The notes: generated by a model from the letters alone, not told the origin. 7,517 nucleotides of DNA from an uncultured Fimbriimonadales bacterium (GCA_937925775.1 CALAMM010000122.1:1-7517); one strand, 5' to 3'; shown: positions 1-5,813, counted from the first letter of the stretch. Translations and numbers: made by a program.

Positions 1-97
1 CAGGATGTTGGCGGATTCCTGCTAAGCGACTGCTCAGACGGGTCAGCGTGTGGCTGTCGCGTTTCCCCGTGTTTGTGCCCTTGCCCCAAGCCCCTCT
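1..97. other. Left edge, no assignable gene
   Basis: No complete gene is visible here. Two plus-strand frames enter from the window edge. The frame beginning at base 1 is open to a TAG at 100-102. The frame beginning at base 3 is open to a TAG at 189-191 and reads through the first repeats. The base-3 frame encodes a basic and hydrophobic stretch (for example KRLLRRVSVWLSRFPVFV) and could be the C-terminal end of an upstream gene, but no family is recognisable. The repeats begin right after this segment. Confidence 0.3.
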
Positions 98-270
98 CGT
101 AGCGTCGGCGTTTTTCTTCGTCAGCGAGACGCTGACGCTACGCAGCACACCCAACCCCGTAGCGTCGGCGTCCCCGCCGACGAAATCGTAGCGTCGGCGT
201 TTTCTTCGTCAGCGAGACGCTGACGCTACGCAGCACGCCCCATCGTAGTGTCGGCATCCCCGCCGACGAA
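98..270. repeat. Two-copy compound tandem repeat with hairpins
   Basis: Two units of about 87-89 bp lie head to tail, starting at 98 and 187. Each has an A part (98-148 and 187-236) and a B part (158-184 and 244-270). The A parts are identical except for one T in a T-run up to the last shared CAGCAC. Each A part holds CGTCAGCG-AGA-CGCTGACG, an 8-bp hairpin (119-137 in copy 1), and its two ends (CGTAGCGTC and GACGCTACG) are also complementary. The B part in copy 1 is an 8-bp hairpin CGTCGGCG-TCCC-CGCCGACG (163-182). Copy 2 of B differs at two bases, both at the ends of this stem. Long frames run through on both strands, but their translation is only the repeat read as protein. This resembles REP/BIME-type intergenic repeats; no associated transposase is in the window. 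Confidence 0.85.
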
Positions 271-274
271 CTAT

Positions 275-307
275 GCTTGGACAAGAATGTCCAAGCCACA
301 CCCGCGC
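275..307. repeat. 33-nt palindromic repeat, copy 1
   Basis: GCTTGGACA-AGAA-TGTCCAAGC forms a perfect 9-bp stem with a 4-nt AGAA loop (275-296), followed by a CCACACCCGCGC-type tail. The whole 33 nt recurs exactly at 443-475. It is preceded, 7 nt upstream, by CCGCCGAC, which is the end of repeat part B. The same module order and spacing recurs before copy 3. Confidence 0.9.
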
Positions 308-338
308 GTGGACAAGAATGTCCAAGCCACGCCAGCGC
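306..338. repeat. 33-nt palindromic repeat, copy 2 (diverged)
   Basis: This directly adjoins copy 1 with a period of 31 nt. The stem is TGGACA/TGTCCA (309-314 and 319-324) around the AGAA loop. Beyond it come one mismatch (G308 against A325) and two more pairs. The tail is CCACGCCAGCGC rather than CCACACCCGCGC. Confidence 0.8.
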
Positions 339-341
339 GGG

Positions 342-365
342 TGCGACGCCTTGCTTGGCGTCGCA
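342..365. repeat. 9-bp hairpin TGCGACGCC / GGCGTCGCA
   Basis: A perfect 9-bp inverted repeat (342-350 and 357-365) encloses a 6-nt TTGCTT loop. It lies between the second 33-nt repeat and the NGAA-loop hairpin at 384-405. Its stem shares the GCGAC motif with that hairpin. It is probably another member or fragment of the same repeat cluster. Confidence 0.7.
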
Positions 366-383
366 ACACCGCCAAGAAAACTC

Positions 384-405
384 GCGACGACAGGAATGTC
401 GTCGC
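384..405. repeat. NGAA-loop hairpin with an altered stem
   Basis: GCGACGACA-GGAA-TGTCGTCGC is a perfect 9-bp stem with a GGAA loop. It has the same layout as the 33-nt repeats: 9-bp stem, purine-GAA loop, and TGTC directly after the loop. The outer stem bases differ on both arms in a compensating way. A CACCCG sequence follows, recalling the tail of copies 1 and 3. Confidence 0.8.
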
Positions 406-427
406 ACCCGCCGTAGCACCACTGCCA

Positions 428-498
428 CCGCCGACAAAATGCGCTTGGACAAGAATGTCCAAGCCACACCCGCGCAGCGCCAGTGTCCCCGCCGACGA
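428..498. repeat. 33-nt palindromic repeat copy 3, flanked by B-type pieces
   Basis: Positions 443-475 repeat copy 1 exactly (stem 443-451/456-464, loop AGAA). CCGCCGAC at 428-435 stands 7 nt upstream, as it does at 260-267 before copy 1, so a 48-nt composite is repeated with about four mismatches, all in the 7-nt spacer. After the tail, the sequence at 486-498 (TCCCCGCCGACGA) repeats the right half of part B without its left arm. Confidence 0.8.
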
Positions 499-512
499 CC
501 GCGTTGTTTTTT

Positions 513-558
513 CCCCAACTACAGACCCACACCTACTCAGTAGGAGAGGAGGTTGGGG
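513..558. repeat. Nested inverted repeat upstream of the first operon
   Basis: CCCCAAC (513-519) is complementary to GTTGGGG (552-558). Inside lies CCTAC-TCA-GTAGG (532-544), a 5-bp hairpin. The right arm ends directly before a TTGACA hexamer. It could be a terminator-like element of upstream transcription, a protein-binding site, or simply the end of the repeat cluster. No T-run follows, so a canonical intrinsic terminator is not supported. Confidence 0.5.
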
Positions 559-587
559 TTGACAGCAAGCCGTTCACGGTCTCAAAC
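559..587 (+). promoter_or_regulatory. Candidate sigma-70-type promoter for the DUF4870-glnE operon
   Basis: A perfect TTGACA (559-564) is followed at a 17-bp spacing by TCAAAC (582-587), which matches TATAAT at only three of six positions. TACACT at 604-609 is a better -10 match but has no good -35 box. The position, between the repeats and a strong ribosome-binding site, fits a promoter. The 10-mer CCGTTCACGG (570-579) lies in the spacer. Confidence 0.45.
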
Positions 588-615
588 GCAAAGCCTGCTC
601 AGGTACACTTGCTTT

Positions 616-621
616 AGGAGG
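616..621 (+). promoter_or_regulatory. Ribosome-binding site AGGAGG of the DUF4870 gene
   Basis: A full AGGAGG stands 7 nt before the ATG at 629. This supports that start strongly. Confidence 0.85.
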
Positions 622-628
622 CGGTAAA

Positions 629-1036
629 ATGAGTTATCCACAGGATGGGCTACTTACAGACGAGGAGCGGCTCTGGGGGATGCTGGCGCATCTGCTGACT
701 TTGCTTGGATATGTTATCACGATAGGGCAGTATGTTGTGCCACTGGTCATCTATCTGGTTTACAAAGACCGTTCACGGTTCGTCGCGTTTCACGCCCTGC
801 AGGCGCTCTACTTTCAGCTGATTTTGCTCGTGGGAGCGATCCTGTTAGCGGTTGTGGGCCTTTTTATAGTGATAATCACCTGTGGCGTGGGCGCGATTTT
901 GGTCTTTCTTTTGGGGGTGGCTTACACGATTGTTGCGTTGGTCTACACGATATGGCCCGCGATTGAGGCGAGTCGGGGTGTGTGGTTTGAGTTGCCTCTT
1001 GCTGGGGGCTGGGCGCGGGCGACGCTGGGTATATGA
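629..1036 (+). CDS. DUF4870 (Tic20-like) small membrane protein
   Basis: This 135-residue protein is probably an inner-membrane protein of unknown function. After a short acidic N-terminus (DEERLWGMLAHL) come three hydrophobic segments at about residues 20-45, 62-84 and 87-109. Between the first two sits a charged loop with RSRFVAFHALQAL (48-60). This loop, 'F-x-x-F-H-A-x-Q-A-L', and the opening 'W-x-M-L-A-H-L' are typical of DUF4870 proteins, which are distantly related to the Tic20 family. The length is normal for the family, although the C-terminal tail (LPLAGGWARATLGI) is not distinctive. The start is fixed by a consensus ribosome-binding site. Its stop TGA overlaps the glnE start as ATGA, so the two are probably co-transcribed and translationally coupled. 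No functional link between the two products is known to me. Confidence 0.85.
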   Translation: MSYPQDGLLTDEERLWGMLAHLLTLLGYVITIGQYVVPLVIYLVYKDRSRFVAFHALQALYFQLILLVGAILLAVVGLFIVIITCGVGAILVFLLGVAYTIVALVYTIWPAIEASRGVWFELPLAGGWARATLGI

Positions 1037-3969
1037 TGGAGCAAATCGCGTTTGACCAGCCTGAGCGCGCGGCGCGGTTGTGGCGTCGTTGGCGGGGGGA
1101 GGGACTGCAGGCAGAGTTGTTTGAGCGGTTCGCACCGACCCTGACGCTGGCGTTGCAGAACGCGCCCGACCCCGACCGCCTGCTGCTCAACTTTGACCGC
1201 TGGCTGGAGTCGCTGGGCGCGACGCTGACTTACTACCGCCTGTTCGCCGAGACGCCCGCGGCGCTGACGCCGTTGCTCGCCGTGCTTGCCCAGTCGCAAT
1301 ACATGGCAGACACCCTCCTGCAGAACCCCGAACTCAGCGAGATTCTGCTCGATGCGCGGTTGCTGATGCGCCCGCGTTCTCGTGCCGACCTTCGGCGCGA
1401 CCTCCACCGCCTGCTCAAGCCCTGCACCACTTTCTGGATGAAGCTGGACCGCCTCCGCGCGTTCAAGCAGCAGGAGTTCCTGAGGCTCACCGCGCTGGAT
1501 GTGCTGGGCGAGGCATCGCTCCCCGACATCGCGCGGGGATTGTCCGACCTTGCCGATGTGTGCGTTAGCGCCGCGCTGGAAGCATGCCATCAAGAACTCA
1601 GCGCGGCGCAAGGCGTTTCAGGCGAGCATGGTCTCTGCGTGATTGGCATGGGCAAGTGGGGCGGACGCGAGCTAAACTACAGCTCCGACATCGACCCGAT
1701 CCTGATTTGCGCAGACCAGCCGCCACTTCAAGGCACACGCGAGCCGCTGCAGTACCTCACGCGCCTCGCTGAAATGCTGGTCAAAGCCCTCTCCGAGCCG
1801 ATGCGGCGCGGGATTGTGTTCCGCGTCGACTTGCGCCTACGCCCTGAAGGACGGTTCGGTCCGATAGTGCGCACCCTCAGCTCCGCCCTGCACTACTACG
1901 AGAACTGGGCGGAGGTCTGGGAACGTCAGGCGATGATTAAGGCGCGTGTGTGCGCGGGCGACCCGCGCGTGGGCGAGCAGTTCTTAGAGCGGATTCACGC
2001 CTGGGTCTATCGCCCCGCACTGAGTGAGGCAGACTTGGCACAGATGGTAGAGCAACGCATCCGCACCGAAGCGCAGGCGCAAGCGCGCGGCGAATACGAA
2101 GCCGACATCAAGAACGGTTGGGGCGGGATCCGCGATATCGAGTTCCCGACGCAGGCGCTGCAGCTGCTGCATGGAGGCAAGCACCCGCGCCTGCGCACGC
2201 CAAACACGCTGGACGCGCTCCAACGGCTGAAAAACGCGCGCATGCTACACCCTGCGGAAGCCGACGCCCTGCGCAACGCCTACTGCTTCCTGCGCACCGT
2301 GGAGCATCGCCTGCAGCTCCAGTACGGACACCAGACGCACACCCTGCCGCGCGCGCCCCGCGAACGAGAACGATTCGCCAAACAGATGGGCTATCCAGAC
2401 CCGACCGCGTTCGAGGCGGACTTGCGACGCCATCGGGAAACGGCGCGGCGGTACCGGGAGCGGGTTCTCAGCCCTCACTTCGCGACCGCCTCACCCACGC
2501 CAGAGGAGCAAGCAGACGCGCTTCCGCCCATCGAAGATACCGCCCGCTGGCAGCAGCGGCTCCACGAGCTCGGTTTCTCCGAGCCACAACGCGCCCTTCA
2601 GATTCTGCAGGCGAACCTCGAAGGGAACGCATACGGTGCGCCGCCGCCTGACGCGAAACGCGCCTTTGCCGCCATCCTCCCCGAATTGCTGACCGCTTGT
2701 GCGCGCACGCCTGACCCCGACCGCGCTTTGATCGGGCTGGAGCGACTCGCCGACGCTTTTCCCAATCGCGCAGCGTTGTTCGCCGCCTACGCCGAGTCGC
2801 CCGAAGTGCTGACTCGCCTGACGGAACTGGCACAGTCGCCCCCCCTCTGGAACCGCCTGCTGGGGAACCTCGAGCTGCTCGATATGCTGTTCGGTGAGGA
2901 GATTGTCGCGAAAGGCGCAAAGACCCGCGAGCAGCACCGAAACGCCCTGCGAAAACGGCTGGAGTCGTGTCGCACTGTGAACGCGCAAGTCGCGAACTTG
3001 GCGGCGTACGCGCGGCGCGAGCAGCTCCGCATCGGCGCGCGCGACCTCTGGGGCGAAACGACGCCTGACCAGACCGCGCATGACCTCACCGCCCTTGCCG
3101 AAACGCTCCTCACCTGCTTGTGGGAGCTGGTCGCGCCCGAATCCCCCATGCTCATCGTGGGCTTCGGCAGCCTTGGAGCGGGGGAGTTGGGCTTCGGCAG
3201 CGACTGGGATGTCGCCTTCGTTTGCGCCGACAACGCCGACACCGAAAAAATGCAGATCCTCGCACAAAACTTTCTCAACCTATGCCAACGACTGACAGAA
3301 CAGGGTGTGTTTCCGCCCGTTGATACGCAACTGCGCCCTGAGGGCAAGGCAGGCGCCCTGGTGCGCACCTTGTCGAGCTGGCGTGAATACTACGCCCACA
3401 GCGCCGCGCCGTGGGAACGGCTCGCCGCCCTACGCGCCCGTGCCCTGAATATGGAATCACCCCTCGCAGAGCCGTTCCTGCAGCTACTGAACCAGTTCCG
3501 CTATGGCACACCTCCCACCCCCGCAGAGCGGGACGCGATGCAGCACCTCATCGAGCGCGCCCTGAACGAGCGAGTTCCGCCCCATCAACTCGAAACCCAT
3601 CTCAAACTCGGACACGCAGGACAGGCATCGGTGGAGTTCCTCACGCACTGGCTCGTCGTGCAGCACGCGAACCTCCGAAACCACCCTGAGTCTCTGGAGA
3701 CGCGCGCACAATCGGAGTGGCTCTGGCGCACGGGGGTTCTGGACCGCGCCGACTACGAGACGCTGACCGAAGCATGGGGGTTCCTGTACCACCTACGCAA
3801 TCGCTTGCGCTTGCTCTTTGACCCTGCCCCCGACACCCTGCCAGAAGACGAGCGTGTCGCTATCACGGCACAGAGCTTGAACCTGCGCGACGCGGCGGAA
3901 CTGCGTGCCCTACTCCAAAGCCATCAGCGCTCGGTTCGGGAGATTCGGGAACGGTTTTGGCGGTCATAG
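1033..3969 (+). CDS. glnE: Bifunctional glutamine synthetase adenylyltransferase/deadenylylase
   Basis: GlnE attaches AMP to glutamine synthetase, switching it off when nitrogen is plentiful, and removes it again; in studied bacteria it answers to PII and glutamine. The 978 residues are close to the usual length (about 950) and show the duplicated layout. The N-terminal nucleotidyltransferase half has GMGKWGGRELNYSSDID (205-221) with D219 and D221, and a third acidic residue D266 in VDLRLRPEG. Its helical domain carries GGIRDIEF (364-371). The C-terminal half has GFGSDWD with D724 and D726, and D764 in VDTQLRPEG. By family knowledge the N-terminal half removes AMP and the C-terminal half adds it; both metal-binding triads look intact. 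Deviations in the C-terminal half are Q766 where Arg is usual and AG-QASVEF (862-869) in place of GG-xxDIEF. Two ATG codons (1033, 1036) are adjacent; 1033 gives the ATGA overlap with the previous gene. No glnA or PII gene is nearby. Confidence 0.95.
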   Translation: MMEQIAFDQPERAARLWRRWRGEGLQAELFERFAPTLTLALQNAPDPDRLLLNFDRWLESLGATLTYYRLFAETPAALTPLLAVLAQSQYMADTLLQNPELSEILLDARLLMRPRSRADLRRDLHRLLKPCTTFWMKLDRLRAFKQQEFLRLTALDVLGEASLPDIARGLSDLADVCVSAALEACHQELSAAQGVSGEHGLCVIGMGKWGGRELNYSSDIDPILICADQPPLQGTREPLQYLTRLAEMLVKALSEPMRRGIVFRVDLRLRPEGRFGPIVRTLSSALHYYENWAEVWERQAMIKARVCAGDPRVGEQFLERIHAWVYRPALSEADLAQMVEQRIRTEAQAQARGEYEADIKNGWGGIRDIEFPTQALQLLHGGKHPRLRTPNTLDALQRLKNARMLHPAEADALRNAYCFLRTVEHRLQLQYGHQTHTLPRAPRERERFAKQMGYPDPTAFEADLRRHRETARRYRERVLSPHFATASPTPEEQADALPPIEDTARWQQRLHELGFSEPQRALQILQANLEGNAYGAPPPDAKRAFAAILPELLTACARTPDPDRALIGLERLADAFPNRAALFAAYAESPEVLTRLTELAQSPPLWNRLLGNLELLDMLFGEEIVAKGAKTREQHRNALRKRLESCRTVNAQVANLAAYARREQLRIGARDLWGETTPDQTAHDLTALAETLLTCLWELVAPESPMLIVGFGSLGAGELGFGSDWDVAFVCADNADTEKMQILAQNFLNLCQRLTEQGVFPPVDTQLRPEGKAGALVRTLSSWREYYAHSAAPWERLAALRARALNMESPLAEPFLQLLNQFRYGTPPTPAERDAMQHLIERALNERVPPHQLETHLKLGHAGQASVEFLTHWLVVQHANLRNHPESLETRAQSEWLWRTGVLDRADYETLTEAWGFLYHLRNRLRLLFDPAPDTLPEDERVAITAQSLNLRDAAELRALLQSHQRSVREIRERFWRS

Positions 3970-4041
3970 CGCTTTGTGTCAAGAATCGCATCTGCTACTC
4001 TTTGCCCCCCCTCCTCCCGCCTCCCACTACAGCTAACTCCT
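3970..4041. other. Convergent intergenic gap, glnE and PEP-CTERM gene
   Basis: These 72 bp separate two convergent stop codons. A pyrimidine-rich tract on the plus strand (about 4006-4027) is the only notable feature. I found no hairpin followed by a T-run, so no intrinsic terminator can be claimed for either gene. Confidence 0.6.
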
Positions 4042-4680
4042 TTACTTCCTGTGCCGTCGGGCAATCAGCCCCACGAAGCCCGCCGTCAGCGCGATTAGCG
4101 AAGCAGGTTCGGGAACCATCGCCAAGTTTTGTGCCCCGTTGGTGCTGCGCAGGAAGTAGTAGTAGTCCGCCTGCCCTGAAGTTGCGCTCAGCAACGAGCT
4201 GGCGTAGGCTGCAACGGTCGCATCTGCCGTATATCGGAATGCACCGCCGTTCAGGTTGTCCGCGTTGCCCAACGCATGGTCGTGCGCAATCTCCCACAGC
4301 GCGATTTGGAACCCTGCGCCCTTCTTGTTGAGGTCGGAACCCGTGAGAAACGAATCGCGCAAGTTCAACAGGGCGCCCACACGCCCGTAAGCGAGCCAAA
4401 GCTCATAGGTGTAGGTCTGATTCAACTGCACAACATGGTCTAAATCCACGCAGAACGCCCAGTTTCTGGGCGCGGTGGTCGGGTTCAACACATACTCGCC
4501 CGCTTTCACATTCAGCGTGCTGCCGTAGATAATCTGCGTTGTTATACCGGGCGAGACTTGCGTGATTTTCAGCGTCACGGTTCCCAGCTGAACCAGTTTA
4601 TCGTTGTTGAAGAGGGTCGTGTTGGCGAAGACGCCGCTGAGTAAAGCCACTGCTAACCCAAAAGTAGTATGCTTCCGCAT
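4042..4680 (-). CDS. PEP-CTERM surface protein with a thioester-like Cys/Gln pair
   Basis: This 212-residue exported protein is predicted to be sorted by an exosortase. An N-terminal signal peptide (MRKHTTFGLAVALLSGVFA, cleavage near residue 19-20) is matched by a C-terminal tripartite signal: VPEP at 189-192, a hydrophobic segment at 193-207 and the basic tail RRHRK at 208-212. The mature part contains WAFCVDLDH (Cys77) and, 48 residues on, GFQIALWEIAHD (Gln125, Trp129). This order of an aromatic-Cys motif followed by a Q-x-A-x-W motif resembles thioester (TED) domains, in which Cys and Gln form an internal thioester. That is my inference. The frame stays open 55 codons further upstream, but ATG 4680 is chosen because AGGAGG lies 6 nt before it and a signal peptide begins there. 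The extension is basic and reads through the neighbouring stop and leader hairpins. The zinc-ribbon gene lies 80 nt upstream on the same strand. Confidence 0.88.
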   Translation of the reverse strand: MRKHTTFGLAVALLSGVFANTTLFNNDKLVQLGTVTLKITQVSPGITTQIIYGSTLNVKAGEYVLNPTTAPRNWAFCVDLDHVVQLNQTYTYELWLAYGRVGALLNLRDSFLTGSDLNKKGAGFQIALWEIAHDHALGNADNLNGGAFRYTADATVAAYASSLLSATSGQADYYYFLRSTNGAQNLAMVPEPASLIALTAGFVGLIARRHRK

Positions 4681-4686
4681 CGTTAT

Positions 4687-4716
4687 CCTCCTGACGGCAC
4701 TGAGCCGTCGAGGAGG
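4687..4716 (-). promoter_or_regulatory. Hairpin sequestering the ribosome-binding site of the PEP-CTERM gene
   Basis: Read on the minus strand, CCTCCT, a bulged C, GACGGC, loop TCAGT, GCCGTC and AGGAGG form a 12-bp stem with one bulge. The AGGAGG arm (plus-strand 4687-4692) is the ribosome-binding site, 6 nt before the ATG at 4680. In this fold the site is wholly paired. It could control translation, or it could be an intergenic repeat that supplies the binding site. Confidence 0.7.
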
Positions 4717-4718
4717 CT

Positions 4719-4751
4719 GGAAGCACGCTCCGTGCCAAACGGTTCGTTTCC
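4719..4751 (-). ncRNA. Candidate three-way-junction leader element
   Basis: In the minus-strand transcript a closing stem GGAA/TTCC encloses two hairpins. One is ACG-AAC-CGT, which can grow to AAACG/CGTTT if it borrows two A's from the closing stem. The other is a perfect 5-bp GCACG-GAG-CGTGC. The element lies directly 5' of the ribosome-binding-site hairpin in an 80-nt leader. It does not match the c-di-GMP class I riboswitch consensus or any other class I can recall. The fold was made by hand and is tentative. Confidence 0.35.
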
Positions 4752-4760
4752 TGCTGACGA

Positions 4761-5777
4761 TTATGCGGGTTTTGGGGACTGAAGGGGCACGCTGGCGGTC
4801 TCGCTTGCGGTGCGGCGGCTCTCGATACGCTTGATAATGCCCCACTCGGCGCGGAGCCAGTAGTCGCCGTAGGGCATAGCGAAGGCAGGCAGGGTCACCT
4901 CCCCAGCTTCGGCAGGGTGGGCGTCCTGCGAGAGCGCGCTCTTGGTTCGGAAAACCCCTTCGTCTATGCGCACCTCGTTGAAGGCGTAGGCGCGGAGGGT
5001 GCGCGTGGACAGATCGAGTGCAAGAAAGTTGCGTTCGGGTGACGGCTCGTAGCCTGGCTCAATCTGCACGATGCCGCTCTGGAGCCAGAAGGGAAGCGCG
5101 TAGTAGGCGATATAGGTCAGCGTGAAACGGGGATGGTACTGCGCTCCTGCCAGCGCGAGCCGCCAGCACCGATCCGCATCGAGACGACTGCGCAATCGAA
5201 ACTCATAGACATGGTCGGGCACAAGCAACGCCAGTGCTTGCAGCCCTGCGTGGAGGATGATGTGAAGGATCGTGCTGAACGCTTCCAGCACGCGCCAGCC
5301 GCGAGGCGATTCGGGTGGCAGGCACTCCAGCCAGCTCATCCGCTCGAAATAGACACGCCCACCACGCCGCTGGTAGAGCCACGCCTCGGCTGGGGTTAGC
5401 ACCAGCGCGACCTGCGCCGCCCGATAGGTGAGCCAGAGGTGATACCCCATCGTCGTCAGGGCAGCCACGATGAGTGCGCCCAGTCCCACCTGCGCCCAGC
5501 CAGCCAAACTCTCCCACTTGGGCAACCGCACCGATTCGCGCCACCACAACCAGCCCAGCAACGGCAGCGCAATCAGCACGCGCCAACCGAAATTGCGCAA
5601 GAACAGACTCCGACTCAGTGGACCCAGTCGCAGACCTACTTCCGTAAACGGATCGTTCCCGCAGCGCGGGCAGCGCTCCTGCAACGGCTCGCACCCCGCC
5701 CCACACACGGAACAGCCAATCTGCGGCACGGCGTACCCTGACCCGTTCACGGCGCAATAGTTTACCCTCTGGCGCAC
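4761..5777 (-). CDS. Zinc-ribbon membrane protein of unknown function
   Basis: I do not recognise a named family for this 338-residue protein. The N-terminus holds a probable zinc ribbon with C22-x2-C25, C29, and C36-x2-C39; C8 precedes it. Hydrophobic segments at about 65-80 and 93-118 should span the membrane. A third at about 165-188 (around ILHIILHAGLQALALLVP) may do so or lie on the membrane. The remaining C-terminal part, rich in aromatic residues and beta-like, ends in a Ser/Pro tail. The start is uncertain. GTG 5777 has AGGAG only 2 nt before it. GTG 5750 would shorten the protein by 9 residues, losing C8, and has only a distant AGAGGG. I keep 5777 because it retains C8. It is divergent from sucC across 42 bp and is followed after 80 bp by the PEP-CTERM gene, possibly in one transcript. 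Confidence 0.75.
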   Translation of the reverse strand: MRQRVNYCAVNGSGYAVPQIGCSVCGAGCEPLQERCPRCGNDPFTEVGLRLGPLSRSLFLRNFGWRVLIALPLLGWLWWRESVRLPKWESLAGWAQVGLGALIVAALTTMGYHLWLTYRAAQVALVLTPAEAWLYQRRGGRVYFERMSWLECLPPESPRGWRVLEAFSTILHIILHAGLQALALLVPDHVYEFRLRSRLDADRCWRLALAGAQYHPRFTLTYIAYYALPFWLQSGIVQIEPGYEPSPERNFLALDLSTRTLRAYAFNEVRIDEGVFRTKSALSQDAHPAEAGEVTLPAFAMPYGDYWLRAEWGIIKRIESRRTASETASVPLQSPKPA

Positions 5778-5797
5778 AGCTCCTGCTGGGGTATACT
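5769..5797 (+). promoter_or_regulatory. Candidate sucC promoter with a palindromic -10 region
   Basis: TATACT (5792-5797) matches the -10 consensus at five of six positions. At a 17-bp spacing the -35 region is CTGGCG (5769-5774), which is weak. The predicted transcript start near 5804 leaves a leader of about 16 nt. The box lies in GTATAC (5791-5796), which reads the same on both strands, so TATACC on the minus strand could serve the divergent gene. Confidence 0.5.
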
Positions 5798-5809
5798 CCT
5801 GCGTGGACT

Positions 5810-5813
5810 GGAG
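5810..5813 (+). promoter_or_regulatory. Ribosome-binding site of sucC
   Basis: GGAG stands 6 nt before the ATG at 5820, supporting this start. Confidence 0.7.

Noticed and set aside
98..500. CRISPR array
   Set aside because: The repeats are irregularly spaced, partly overlapping and of several kinds; no uniform repeat-spacer pattern and no cas gene.
138..562. Several overlapping open frames of 60-126 codons on both strands in the repeat region
   Set aside because: They are repeats read as protein (recurrent LGHSCP, DKNVQATPA, AWTFLSK). No ribosome-binding site or family resemblance, and frames are open on both strands because the palindromes lack stops.
2491..3368. Long minus-strand open frames (up to 258 codons) inside glnE
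   Set aside because: They are shadow frames of a GC-rich gene whose plus-strand product is unambiguous.
4681..4760. c-di-GMP class I (GEMM) riboswitch before the PEP-CTERM gene
   Set aside because: Considered because PEP-CTERM genes can be under c-di-GMP control, but the conserved GEMM core and its GNRA tetraloop/receptor arrangement are not visible.
4681..4845. 55-codon N-terminal extension of the PEP-CTERM gene
   Set aside because: It overlaps the neighbouring gene's end and the leader hairpins. The internal ATG at 4680 has a perfect ribosome-binding site and starts a clear signal peptide.
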